This document shows positions 1-5,626 of a stretch of DNA of 6,034 nucleotides, one piece after another. The stretch covers positions 1 to 6,034 of the forward strand of contig ONIF01000160.1 of assembly GCA_900317795.1 (NCBI GenBank), given 5' to 3'. The notes beneath the pieces are model-generated. The model was given only the letters and a program-made list of their open reading frames with translations, searched no databases and was not told where the DNA came from. How positions within the stretch are numbered: position 1 is the first letter of the stretch; the number at the start of each line of letters is the position of its first letter. The stretch is from an uncultured Eubacteriales bacterium. Lineage in GTDB: Bacteria > Bacillota > Clostridia > Oscillospirales > Acutalibacteraceae. The position numbers were made by a program, and so were the translations under genes.

Positions 1-212
1 TATGTGCAAACGTTGACTTTTATTCTGGTTTTGTATATGATATGCTTGGCATACCGAGCGAACTTTTTACGCCTATATTTGCCGTTTCGAGAATAGCGGG
101 CTGGTGTGCACACAGAATAGAGGAAGCTGCATACGGTGGAAGAATTATCCGCCCTGCATATCGTTCCATGGTCAAAAATAAAAAATATATACCTATTTCC
201 AACAGAGATTAA
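1..212 (+). CDS. gltA: Citrate synthase, C-terminal fragment (5' end outside window)
   Basis: Citrate synthase condenses acetyl-CoA with oxaloacetate to citrate in the cytoplasm, the first step of the TCA cycle; in anaerobes it often supplies 2-oxoglutarate for glutamate synthesis. Only the last 69 codons are present: the first full codon starts at base 3 and the stop TAA is 210-212. The fragment opens with NVDFYSGFVYDMLGIP, the signature of the C-terminal small domain. The Asp of NVDFYSG aligns with the catalytic Asp of the family (Asp362 in the E. coli enzyme). It continues with FTPIFAVSRIAGWCAHRIEE, which contains the conserved arginine and GW-AH segment, and then GGRIIRPAYRS. It ends in KYIPISNRD, matching the usual family terminus, so the end is intact. 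A membrane-protein gene starts 17 nt downstream on the same strand with no terminator between, so the two are probably co-transcribed. The family call is firm. The symbol is by family only, because a 2-methylcitrate synthase cannot be excluded from this fragment. Confidence 0.93.
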   Translation, partial: CANVDFYSGFVYDMLGIPSELFTPIFAVSRIAGWCAHRIEEAAYGGRIIRPAYRSMVKNKKYIPISNRD

Positions 213-229
213 AAAAGGAGTGGCTTTCG

Positions 230-1192
230 GTGAAATTGAAAAAACTTTGGATACCTATGCTGATATTGACGGTCATAGGCGGCAGCATTAAAATATGCGA
301 TACGGTCTTTAATGTATATGGCGACGGATTTATATTTAATTCAATGGTCTGCAACTGGATATTTGCAGTATCGGCAGCAATCTTGCTTATAATAGGCTGG
401 ATACTCAGTATTATCGACATCAAAAAAGTGTTTGAGGTACAGCCCCAAAAATGTATTTTTTGCGGATTGTTCGGATTTCTTTCCTCTGTAACCATGATAG
501 GCAGCGGAATTATATCCCTGCTTTCCGAAAACCCGAATTTGATACAATGCATTCTTGCAATAGCAGGCGGAAGTGTACTTCTCTATGAATCGTGCATATC
601 CTTTACAGGTCATAACGGCATGGCGAAAGTACCTGTTTTAAGTCTTTTGGTGCCTGCATGGTGCTGTTCGAGATTTCTTGCACTGTTTGCAGACTACACG
701 CATAAATCTGTGGCGGCAACGGAAATTTTTGATATAGTGGCAGTTGCGGTGTTGCTGATGTTCCTTTTCTATCAGTCAATGTTCTTTGCAGGGATCAATA
801 ATACGGGTGCTGTGAGAAAGTCAACTGTATATGCTATGGTATATATCATGCTTGGACTTACGGTTGCAATAGACCTCTTTATCAAAATGTCCATGCCGTC
901 GAATGCCGTTTCGGGCATAGATTCCGAAGTAGTAATGCCTACTCTTTCCAATATCCTCACTTATGCAGGTGACATTTCTCTTTGTATATATGCATTGTTC
1001 TTCTCTCTCTCAAACATAAAGGTCGCTGACAAAACCGCTGACAAAACAGCAGTGATACCGGAACCCGAGGAGGAAAAAACGGATAAAAATGTCACTTCCG
1101 ACGAAAAAACAGATGAAAGCACGGAAGATAAAAAAGAAGATATGAAGCCTGTGGAGGCTGTACCCGCAGAAGAAAAAAAATCAGATGAATAA
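230..1192 (+). CDS. Unrecognised polytopic membrane protein with charged cytoplasmic tail
   Basis: I do not recognise a named family. The start is GTG at 230, chosen because AGGAG (216-220) lies nine bases upstream and the N-terminus MKLKKLW is a normal cytoplasmic anchor. The 320-residue product has about eight hydrophobic helices, near residues 7-20, 38-62, 77-98, 104-123, 134-153, 164-186, 199-219 and 239-262. Basic residues fall in alternate loops (IKK, AK, RK), which puts both ends in the cytoplasm. From about residue 265 the chain turns hydrophilic and almost all Glu, Asp, Lys and Pro, including a short VADKTADKTAV repeat; this tail is probably disordered. Cysteines are frequent in the helices (41, 75, 78, 107, 122, 145, 146, 252), but no metal-site pattern is clear. 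It follows citrate synthase by 17 nt, which suggests one transcript, and a terminator follows its stop. No enzymatic or transporter motif is visible, so function is unknown. Confidence 0.85.
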   Translation: MKLKKLWIPMLILTVIGGSIKICDTVFNVYGDGFIFNSMVCNWIFAVSAAILLIIGWILSIIDIKKVFEVQPQKCIFCGLFGFLSSVTMIGSGIISLLSENPNLIQCILAIAGGSVLLYESCISFTGHNGMAKVPVLSLLVPAWCCSRFLALFADYTHKSVAATEIFDIVAVAVLLMFLFYQSMFFAGINNTGAVRKSTVYAMVYIMLGLTVAIDLFIKMSMPSNAVSGIDSEVVMPTLSNILTYAGDISLCIYALFFSLSNIKVADKTADKTAVIPEPEEEKTDKNVTSDEKTDESTEDKKEDMKPVEAVPAEEKKSDE

Positions 1193-1199
1193 AATAAAA

Positions 1200-1236
1200 G
1201 GGGAGAGGACAAAAAAAGTTCTCTCCCTCTCATTTT
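1200..1236 (+). terminator. Intrinsic terminator after the membrane-protein gene
   Basis: GGGAGAGGAC (1201-1210) pairs with GTTCTCTCCC (1218-1227) over ten base pairs, one of them a G-U wobble, around an all-A loop (1211-1217). A broken T-rich stretch follows (CATTTTAATTT). It starts eight bases after the stop codon, so it most likely ends the citrate synthase/membrane protein transcript. The interrupted U-tract suggests moderate strength. Confidence 0.72.
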
Positions 1237-1264
1237 AATTTCAGAAATTTTTTATTGATACTTT

Positions 1265-1280
1265 AAGCAAAATATTGCTT
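1265..1280. promoter_or_regulatory. Short inverted repeat overlapping the protease promoter -35
   Basis: AAGCAA (1265-1270) and TTGCTT (1275-1280) form perfect 6-bp arms around AATA. The right arm is the same six bases proposed as the -35 box of the protease gene. This is a plausible operator position, but a 6-bp palindrome in A/T-rich DNA can arise by chance and no regulator is encoded nearby. Confidence 0.25.
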
Positions 1281-1303
1281 ATTGTGTTTTTTTATGCTAA
1301 TAT
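1275..1303 (+). promoter_or_regulatory. Predicted sigma-A promoter of the S41 protease gene
   Basis: TTGCTT (1275-1280) serves as -35 and TAATAT (1298-1303) as -10, separated by exactly 17 bases. TG one base before the -10 (TGC-TAATAT) makes it an extended -10 promoter. Transcription would start near 1310 and give a leader of roughly 30 nt carrying the GGGGG ribosome binding site at 1329-1333. The preceding terminator means the protease needs its own promoter, which supports this call. Confidence 0.6.
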
Positions 1304-1340
1304 ATGTATAAATTGAATTTTAATATTTGGGGGTATTGGG

Positions 1341-3056
1341 ATGCAGCTTATCTTTAACAGAATTATTTCGCTTGAACCGTTTACTATGTTTATGTATTTA
1401 TTCATGTTCGTTTCGTGCATAGTCTTTCCCATTATAAGAAACATTCTTGTAAAAATGGGAAAAAGCCTTAAAATCTGGGTAATATGCAGTTTTATACCAA
1501 TGATTGTATGCGTTGTGCATTTGCTTTTGAATCTGTATGACAAGAATGAAAGCGTGACATTTGAGTTATTCGGCTTGGCATACATTGCATCTGTATTTTT
1601 CCCGCTTATGACGCCCCTTTGCAGAAAAAAAGTGCTTTTTCATGTCAGTGCAGTGCTTTGTTCCGTGCTGATATTCTGCTGTACATTCGTTTCTATGGCG
1701 ACGCTGTCCGCACTTTATGTCCGTACATTGAACTATTCGAGAATGTCCATGACGGAGAGCTATAAAGCCGTTATCAACGATATGAAAACTTATTACCCTT
1801 TGAGTGAGTGGAAGGGAATAGACTATGAAAAAATCAATTCGGAAATTTATCCGATGGTGGAGGAGGCTGAAAAAAATAATGACTATGTGCTTTTCAGCCA
1901 TGCCCTTGACAGACTTACATATCTTATTCCCGACGGTCATGTCGGATATATGCCGACGCAGGATTCCGAGCAGTCCGCAAAGCTGTTTGATGAGATGATG
2001 CAGAATAATTATTACGGTTTTGTTATGTTCACAAATGATGATGGAAAAACAAGGGCTTTTGCAGTAGATGAGGAAAGTGACGCTTATAAATCGGGTATTC
2101 GCAGCGGTACTGTCATAACCGAATGGAATGGAAAAAATATTACACAGGCATTGGCTGAAACGAAAGATTATATTTTTTACGACAACTATGCCGTCAAAGA
2201 AAATGAGGATTTTATACTTCCTTTGTGTCTGAGCGGTATCGGTGGAGATGAAACAGAAGTCGGCTTTATTGACGGCAGCGGAAACCATCAAAAAGCCAAA
2301 ATCAAAAAAACAGATGTATTTTTCATGAATGGTTATGAGGCATATAACCGTATCATGAGCGGAAATAATGAAGATGAGAATTTCAGCAGTAAAATGATTG
2401 CAGATGATGTTGGCTGTCTGCGTATCAATGAAGAAAGATATGATAATGTGCTTGATATAAAAGCATATATTTTTGGAAATTATCCCGAAGTGGAGGACAG
2501 AGTGAAGAAAGAGCTTGACAGTCTGAAAGCAAAGGGTATGAAAAAACTTGTCGTTGATTTACGATATAATATGGGTGGAAATCCGTATATAAGTGCAGCG
2601 GCGGCTTCTGTATTTTCAGATAAAAAAGCAACTGTATTGACGTTGGCAGGTACTATGGTGAATAAAGCAAATATTGAAATAAAGCTGAGTGGCGACGGAA
2701 CTTATAAAGATTTGCCTGTTGTGGTGCTTGTCAATTCAAGGTGCGGAAGCTCGGGGGATATACTTGCCGATATAATGAGAAAATTTGATAATGTCAAGCT
2801 TGTGGGAATGACACCTTCTATGGGTATCGGTCAGTGTGTCGGTGAAAGATGTATGTTGCCGGGTGGCTGTGAGTTTGCTTTTCCCATCATACTTACATAC
2901 AACGAGAACGGTGAAATCAACGTTGACACCAAAGGCGACAGAATAAGCCGTATTCCGCTTGATGAAAAAATACCCTCGTCGGAAGAACTAATAAGAGCCA
3001 TTCTTGAGGGTGGCGGTGATGCCGAACTTGATTATGTAACAGAACATTTCTTTTAA
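1341..3056 (+). CDS. Membrane-anchored S41-family serine protease (tricorn/C-terminal-protease-like) with PDZ-like domain
   Basis: The start ATG at 1341 has GGGGG (1329-1333) seven bases upstream. The 571-residue product begins with four membrane helices, near 14-35, 44-66, 74-92 and 98-125. Basic loops at 33-44 and 95-97 (RKK) are cytoplasmic, so the rest faces outside the cell. After a helical linker (135-190) comes LIPDGHVGYMP, whose His200 matches the active-site histidine of tricorn-like S41 enzymes. A PDZ-like segment follows at about 225-320, with AYKSGIRSGTVITEWNGKNI typical of its peptide-binding fold. The core is about 353-545: LVVDLRYNMGG (403-413) is the conserved S41 strand-turn, and VLVNSRCGSSGDILA contains the probable nucleophile Ser470. 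The Lys about 25 residues later in the CtpA/Prc Ser-Lys dyad is absent, with Gly495 of PSMGIGQ there instead, so a His/Ser mechanism is more likely. The gene is monocistronic between its own promoter and terminator. Substrates are unknown; cleavage of extracytoplasmic or membrane proteins is inferred. Confidence 0.9.
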   Translation: MQLIFNRIISLEPFTMFMYLFMFVSCIVFPIIRNILVKMGKSLKIWVICSFIPMIVCVVHLLLNLYDKNESVTFELFGLAYIASVFFPLMTPLCRKKVLFHVSAVLCSVLIFCCTFVSMATLSALYVRTLNYSRMSMTESYKAVINDMKTYYPLSEWKGIDYEKINSEIYPMVEEAEKNNDYVLFSHALDRLTYLIPDGHVGYMPTQDSEQSAKLFDEMMQNNYYGFVMFTNDDGKTRAFAVDEESDAYKSGIRSGTVITEWNGKNITQALAETKDYIFYDNYAVKENEDFILPLCLSGIGGDETEVGFIDGSGNHQKAKIKKTDVFFMNGYEAYNRIMSGNNEDENFSSKMIADDVGCLRINEERYDNVLDIKAYIFGNYPEVEDRVKKELDSLKAKGMKKLVVDLRYNMGGNPYISAAAASVFSDKKATVLTLAGTMVNKANIEIKLSGDGTYKDLPVVVLVNSRCGSSGDILADIMRKFDNVKLVGMTPSMGIGQCVGERCMLPGGCEFAFPIILTYNENGEINVDTKGDRISRIPLDEKIPSSEELIRAILEGGGDAELDYVTEHFF

Positions 3057-3058
3057 TG

Positions 3059-3100
3059 AAAAAAGCCGTGTATGGAAGAAAATCTATGCACGGCTTTTTG
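3059..3100. terminator. Strong bidirectional intrinsic terminator
   Basis: AAAAAGCCGTG (3060-3070) pairs with CACGGCTTTTT (3089-3099), and the stem extends inward through 3071-3076 with 3083-3088 (G-U pairs at 3071/3088 and 3074/3085), leaving a six-base loop. An A-run on one side and a T-run on the other give a U-tail on either strand. It lies three bases after the protease stop and also sits downstream of the convergent minus-strand pair, so it probably ends both transcripts. Confidence 0.88.
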
Positions 3101-3115
3101 ACAGATAGAATTAAA

Positions 3116-3234
3116 TAGTAAACAACAAAATAAATCGCCCTATGTCATTCCGAGCAAAGCGAGGAATCTTTGAAAGATTCTTCGTCACTCCGTTCCTCAG
3201 AATGACAAAAGGAAATTTTCAGTGACGTTTACTA
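3116..3234. repeat. Palindromic MITE-like intergenic element
   Basis: The outer ends are perfect 8-bp inverted repeats: TAGTAAAC (3116-3123) and GTTTACTA (3227-3234). Inside lies a second pair, TGTCATTCCGAG (3143-3154) against CTCAGAATGACA (3196-3207), with one non-Watson-Crick position. At the centre GAATCTTT (3164-3171) and AAAGATTC (3173-3180) form a tight stem that continues outward through G-U pairs. There is no coding capacity. The inner block (TGTCATTCCGAGC...GAGGAATCTTT) resembles a repeat I recall from many gut bacterial genomes. A TA at each outer edge would fit a mariner/IS630-type TA target duplication, but no transposase is present to test that. The right end covers the stop codon of the neighbouring minus-strand gene. 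As RNA the element is a long hairpin. Confidence 0.72.
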
Positions 3235-4173
3235 AAGAATGTTTTTAGAGATTTTAAAAGGTCTTGTAAAGTTTCTTTTGAGGAAGTATATTATTCCCGT
3301 AAGAACCATGAGGAGAGAGGATTTGATAACGGTATCAATAATCGGCATGAGATAGAGCGTGTCGGCAAGGCTGGAATTGATAACGTTGACAGCCTCCGAA
3401 ACAGCGATACCTCCGCCCGCCTGTTCAATGAGTACAGCCATATTGGCAATAATAGCGACGTACTCTGCAAGGATATATATCAGCCACGAAAGAACGGCAC
3501 ATATAACAGCACTTTGGATAGTGGCACGTTTGCCCGTCACGACAAAGCCGATAAAAGACGGGATTATGACCAATACACCGCCCATGCAGAAAGTAGGTAT
3601 CAGCTGATAGAGAAGTATATATACGGAAGCACCCAGAGCCGCTCCGAACACTGCACCGATAAGACCGAGAGCCATATTTTGTTTTTTGGTAACGAACTTG
3701 TTTTTTCTGATTTCGTACTGTCGGAGTTTTCGTGCAAGGCACTTGTCACACATAGGTGTAAGTCTTGTACCGACAACATAAAGACCTGTTTTTCTCTCAC
3801 GGGAACAGACTGCACACAAGGGTTTTATCATTCCGCTTTTAAACATCTCCGTCATAAAATGCACAAGCTGTTTCAGTTCATTTTTATCTATGTCGGAGTC
3901 TATTGTCATGCGGATACTGATTTTAATATGTCTGTCGGAATACTTTGCTTTGGTAACGTGGTTTTTATGTGCAGAGGCATAGTTTTTCAGTTTACGGCTG
4001 AGAGTTTTCAAGTCGTCTGTGCCTGCTTTTACTCTGAGAAAATATTTATTGTCTTTTTGGCTGAATTCTATGATGGTTTTGAACCCCTCAAAGCTGTTGA
4101 AAGCAGACTTTGTTTTTTCGTTATAGCGATAGCCTACGGTTATCATAAATTCCTGAAATTCGCTTTCTGTCAT
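3232..4173 (-). CDS. Zinc-ribbon four-helix membrane protein, second paralogue of a tandem pair
   Basis: I do not recognise a named family. The 313-residue product has a soluble N-terminal domain (1-117) that appears to alternate beta and alpha segments. Next is a zinc-ribbon knuckle pair, Cys120-x2-Cys123 and Cys142-x2-Cys145 (CAVC, CDKC), and a very basic stretch 147-165. Four hydrophobic helices follow near 166-191, 193-213, 218-247 and 281-298, with a roughly 30-residue outside loop before the last. Basic loops (GKR at 214-216) and the basic C-terminus place the zinc ribbon in the cytoplasm. The start ATG at 4173 has AAGGCGG (4187-4181) seven bases upstream, overlapping the stop of the preceding paralogue, and the intergenic gap is 12 nt. 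Both paralogues are exactly 313 residues with cysteines offset by one position. Zinc binding is inferred and function is unknown. Its TAG stop lies inside the end of a palindromic repeat element, so its last residues may have been altered by insertion. Confidence 0.87.
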   Translation of the reverse strand: MTESEFQEFMITVGYRYNEKTKSAFNSFEGFKTIIEFSQKDNKYFLRVKAGTDDLKTLSRKLKNYASAHKNHVTKAKYSDRHIKISIRMTIDSDIDKNELKQLVHFMTEMFKSGMIKPLCAVCSRERKTGLYVVGTRLTPMCDKCLARKLRQYEIRKNKFVTKKQNMALGLIGAVFGAALGASVYILLYQLIPTFCMGGVLVIIPSFIGFVVTGKRATIQSAVICAVLSWLIYILAEYVAIIANMAVLIEQAGGGIAVSEAVNVINSSLADTLYLMPIIDTVIKSSLLMVLTGIIYFLKRNFTRPFKISKNIL

Positions 4174-4180
4174 TTCAACA

Positions 4181-4187
4181 CCGCCTT
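4181..4187 (-). promoter_or_regulatory. Ribosome binding site overlapping the upstream stop codon
   Basis: Read on the minus strand, AAGGCGG (4187-4181) precedes the ATG at 4173-4171 by seven bases. Its first two bases are the last two of the TAA stop of the upstream paralogue (4188-4186). This fixes the start of the downstream gene and suggests translational coupling of the pair. Confidence 0.72.
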
Positions 4188-5127
4188 ACATCAGCTTGAT
4201 TACACGATTTTTCACCTTTTTTTCATTGAAGAACTGTGCGATACAGCATACAGCACCAAGTATGAACATGATAAAGCCAAAGATATGATTATATATGATT
4301 TCGCCCAAAGCCTCGGGGTCGCCCAGATAAACGGGTACAAGCTGCAATGCGTCAAGAAAAGAAACGTCCCAGTCCCTGAAAGCATTGAAAATATCAATGC
4401 CTATCGCAACATACATTCCGCAGAGTAAAAATGCAAGTGACACGGCAAGGGAAATAATAAGCCCCTTTAAAGTCATTTTCTTTCCCAGCTTTTTGAAGCC
4501 GAAATATCCTCCCATGCCTGCCACAGCCCCTGCAACATAGCCTATTCTGCCCATCATGGAAAAAATGATCCATATAACCGCACCGCCAAGACCGCCTAAA
4601 ATTGAACCCACTATTCCGAGAGGATAATTGGTATTGACACGATTTTCTTTATATATATTGTCGACGATATTATTTTGAACGTTTGCAAAGCATTCCTGAC
4701 ACATCATGCTGATATTATTTTCAATAAGGTATATATTGGTATCTGCCTGATTTCCGCACACTTCACAACACGGTATGCATTGGAATTGACCGATACAATA
4801 ATTGATAAAGTCAACGGAATCACGCACGCCCTTTGTTATATCGGGTACGATTTCATCTGTATGACAGATAACAGTTATCATTTTACCGTTGAAAGCGGCA
4901 GTTTTTACCGTTTTTTTTCTTTCGCCCGCAAACTGCTGCAAGGCTTGATAAAGTGCTTCGACAGTACCTTCATCGGCAGGTCTGCACGCTGTCGAGATAA
5001 TATAATCTTTTGTACCGGGATTGATATTCACGGTAAAACAAAATCCGTTTATTTTATTATAACCGTTAGCCGTCAAAGTATCATATCTGAAACCGATACT
5101 TTCAAGCTGTTTTTGATAAGTTGCCAT
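4186..5127 (-). CDS. Zinc-ribbon four-helix membrane protein, first paralogue of a tandem pair
   Basis: The product is 313 residues and clearly related to the gene directly downstream. Matching segments are IGFRYDTLTANGYNKINGF against VGYRYNEKTKSAFNSFEGF, followed by similar spacing throughout. Cys121-x2-Cys124 and Cys143-x2-Cys146 (CEVC, CQEC) form a probable zinc ribbon; extra cysteines at 111, 117 and 120 lie next to it. The N-terminal domain (1-115) is soluble. Four helices lie near 168-190, 195-212, 221-245 and 279-300; the first contains a glycine-rich run (GSILGGLGG), and KKLGKKMTLK marks a cytoplasmic loop. The outside loop (246-278) is more acidic than in the paralogue. The start ATG at 5127 has GAGG (5140-5137) nine bases upstream. 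The nearest good promoter lies about 400 nt upstream, beyond a palindromic element. I do not recognise a named family; a sensing, scaffolding or membrane-stress role would be guesswork. Confidence 0.87.
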   Translation of the reverse strand: MATYQKQLESIGFRYDTLTANGYNKINGFCFTVNINPGTKDYIISTACRPADEGTVEALYQALQQFAGERKKTVKTAAFNGKMITVICHTDEIVPDITKGVRDSVDFINYCIGQFQCIPCCEVCGNQADTNIYLIENNISMMCQECFANVQNNIVDNIYKENRVNTNYPLGIVGSILGGLGGAVIWIIFSMMGRIGYVAGAVAGMGGYFGFKKLGKKMTLKGLIISLAVSLAFLLCGMYVAIGIDIFNAFRDWDVSFLDALQLVPVYLGDPEALGEIIYNHIFGFIMFILGAVCCIAQFFNEKKVKNRVIKLM

Positions 5128-5209
5128 TTTTTACGACCTCACTTTCTTTATAACTATAAATGAGTAAATTCCATTTTTCCGTGAAAATGCACAAATATAG
5201 CAAGTCCCC

Positions 5210-5274
5210 GACCCCTCCGGCAAAAATTGACAATTTTAATTGTCAATTTTTGCCACCTCCCCTTTCAGGGGAGG
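5210..5274. repeat. Left modular hairpin unit of the nested element
   Basis: The order is GACCCCTCC box (5210-5218), a perfect 17-bp-arm palindrome (5219-5235 with 5238-5254, two-base TT loop), then a CCTCCCCT-TTC-AGGGGAGG hairpin (5256-5274). The large palindrome is A/T-rich (GGCAAAAATTGACAATT and its complement). It has the same box order as the right unit, inverted. Confidence 0.8.
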
Positions 5275-5368
5275 CAAGAATGGTTACCGCAACTTTATAA
5301 GTGTATTTATATTACTTTTTATAAAGTTGGATTTATAAACAACTGACTTTAAGCGAAAAACTCGCTTG

Positions 5369-5427
5369 CCTCCCCTGAAAGGGGAGGTGTCATTTCATCA
5401 CGTAAGTGATGAAATGACGGAGGGGTC
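5369..5427. repeat. Right modular hairpin unit of the nested element (inverted copy)
   Basis: CCTCCCCT-GAA-AGGGGAGG (5369-5387) is followed by a 13-bp-arm palindrome (GTCATTTCATCAC 5389-5401 with 5406-5418, loop GTAA) and the GGAGGGGTC box (5419-5427). The boxes are identical to the left unit read on the other strand, but the palindrome between them is a different sequence. Confidence 0.8.
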
Positions 5428-5523
5428 TCGGGGGCGGAAATAAACTTCAAATACTATAAAATTTATTTCGTGTCTATATCTTTGTGCAAGTTTCAAATTT
5501 GCTCATTTATAGTTTATAATACA

Positions 5524-5552
5524 ATTATACTCCATAAAAAAACTTTTTTCAA
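5524..5552 (-). promoter_or_regulatory. Near-consensus sigma-A promoter for the zinc-ribbon gene pair
   Basis: On the minus strand TTGAAA (5552-5547) and TATAAT (5529-5524) are separated by exactly 17 bases; five of six -35 bases and all six -10 bases match consensus. It lies between the terminator of the surface-protein gene and the first zinc-ribbon gene, where a promoter is needed. Transcription would start near 5517, at the outer edge of the nested-palindrome element. The leader would therefore be about 390 nt and include the whole element. Confidence 0.72.
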
Positions 5553-5561
5553 CCAAACATC

Positions 5562-5597
5562 AAAAAAAACGGCTGACCGCCTTTTCAGCGGACAGCC
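5562..5597 (-). terminator. Intrinsic terminator of the surface-protein gene
   Basis: Read on the minus strand, GGCTGTCCGC (5597-5588) pairs with GCGGTCAGCC (5580-5571) with one T-T mismatch and a seven-base loop. It is followed by G and eight T (5569-5562). It lies 29 bases after the stop codon of the sortase-anchored protein and separates that gene from the zinc-ribbon pair. Confidence 0.88.
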
Positions 5598-5626
5598 TTG
5601 TATCATTTACCTGCTGTATGAGAGTT

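Larger units (their letters stand above)
5148..5519. repeat. Nested-palindrome intergenic element (MITE-like, about 370 bp)
   Basis: This explains most of the 499-nt gene-free stretch 5128-5626. The ends are inverted copies: TATAACTATAAATGAG (5149-5164) and CTCATTTATAGTTTATA (5502-5518), differing by one inserted base. Moving inward there are further matched inverted blocks: GCACAAATATA (5189-5199) with TATATCTTTGTGC (5475-5487); GACCCCTCC (5210-5218) with GGAGGGGTC (5419-5427); a CCTCCCCT/AGGGGAGG hairpin on each side; and AACTTTATAA (5291-5300) with TTATAAAGTT (5319-5328) at the core. GAAATAAA (5437-5444) and TTTATTTC (5462-5469) form another small stem in the right half only. No reading frame of protein-like quality lies inside. 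The arms differ in length, so the two halves have diverged by insertion or deletion. No direct target duplication is obvious. Non-autonomous mobility is inferred, not shown. Confidence 0.72.

Noticed and set aside
20..202. Minus-strand open frame over the citrate synthase end
   Set aside because: The plus-strand frame carries an unmistakable citrate synthase C-terminus, so the opposite frame is a shadow.
1566..2291. A 241-codon minus-strand open frame inside the protease gene
   Set aside because: It lies wholly within a gene with clear S41 motifs, and its translation is Cys/His/Ile-rich and without recognisable features.
3514..4428. A 304-codon open frame on the plus strand, antisense to both zinc-ribbon genes
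   Set aside because: It spans the junction of two well-supported minus-strand genes, is rich in Cys, His and Phe with no domain pattern, and has no convincing RBS. The minus-strand frames have RBSs, membrane helices and paralogy to each other.
5148..5519. CRISPR-like array
   Set aside because: The repeats are inverted rather than direct, only two units exist, and there are no regular spacers or cas genes.
5148..5519. Riboswitch or T-box leader
   Set aside because: The leader position is suggestive, but I see no conserved aptamer core, T-box sequence or terminator/antiterminator pair with a U-run ahead of the gene. The structure is fully explained by inverted repeats.
5148..5519. Target-site duplication flanking the large palindromic element
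   Set aside because: The flanks (CACTTTC on the left, ATACAATT on the right) show no matching direct repeat, so the exact ends and transposition mechanism cannot be called.
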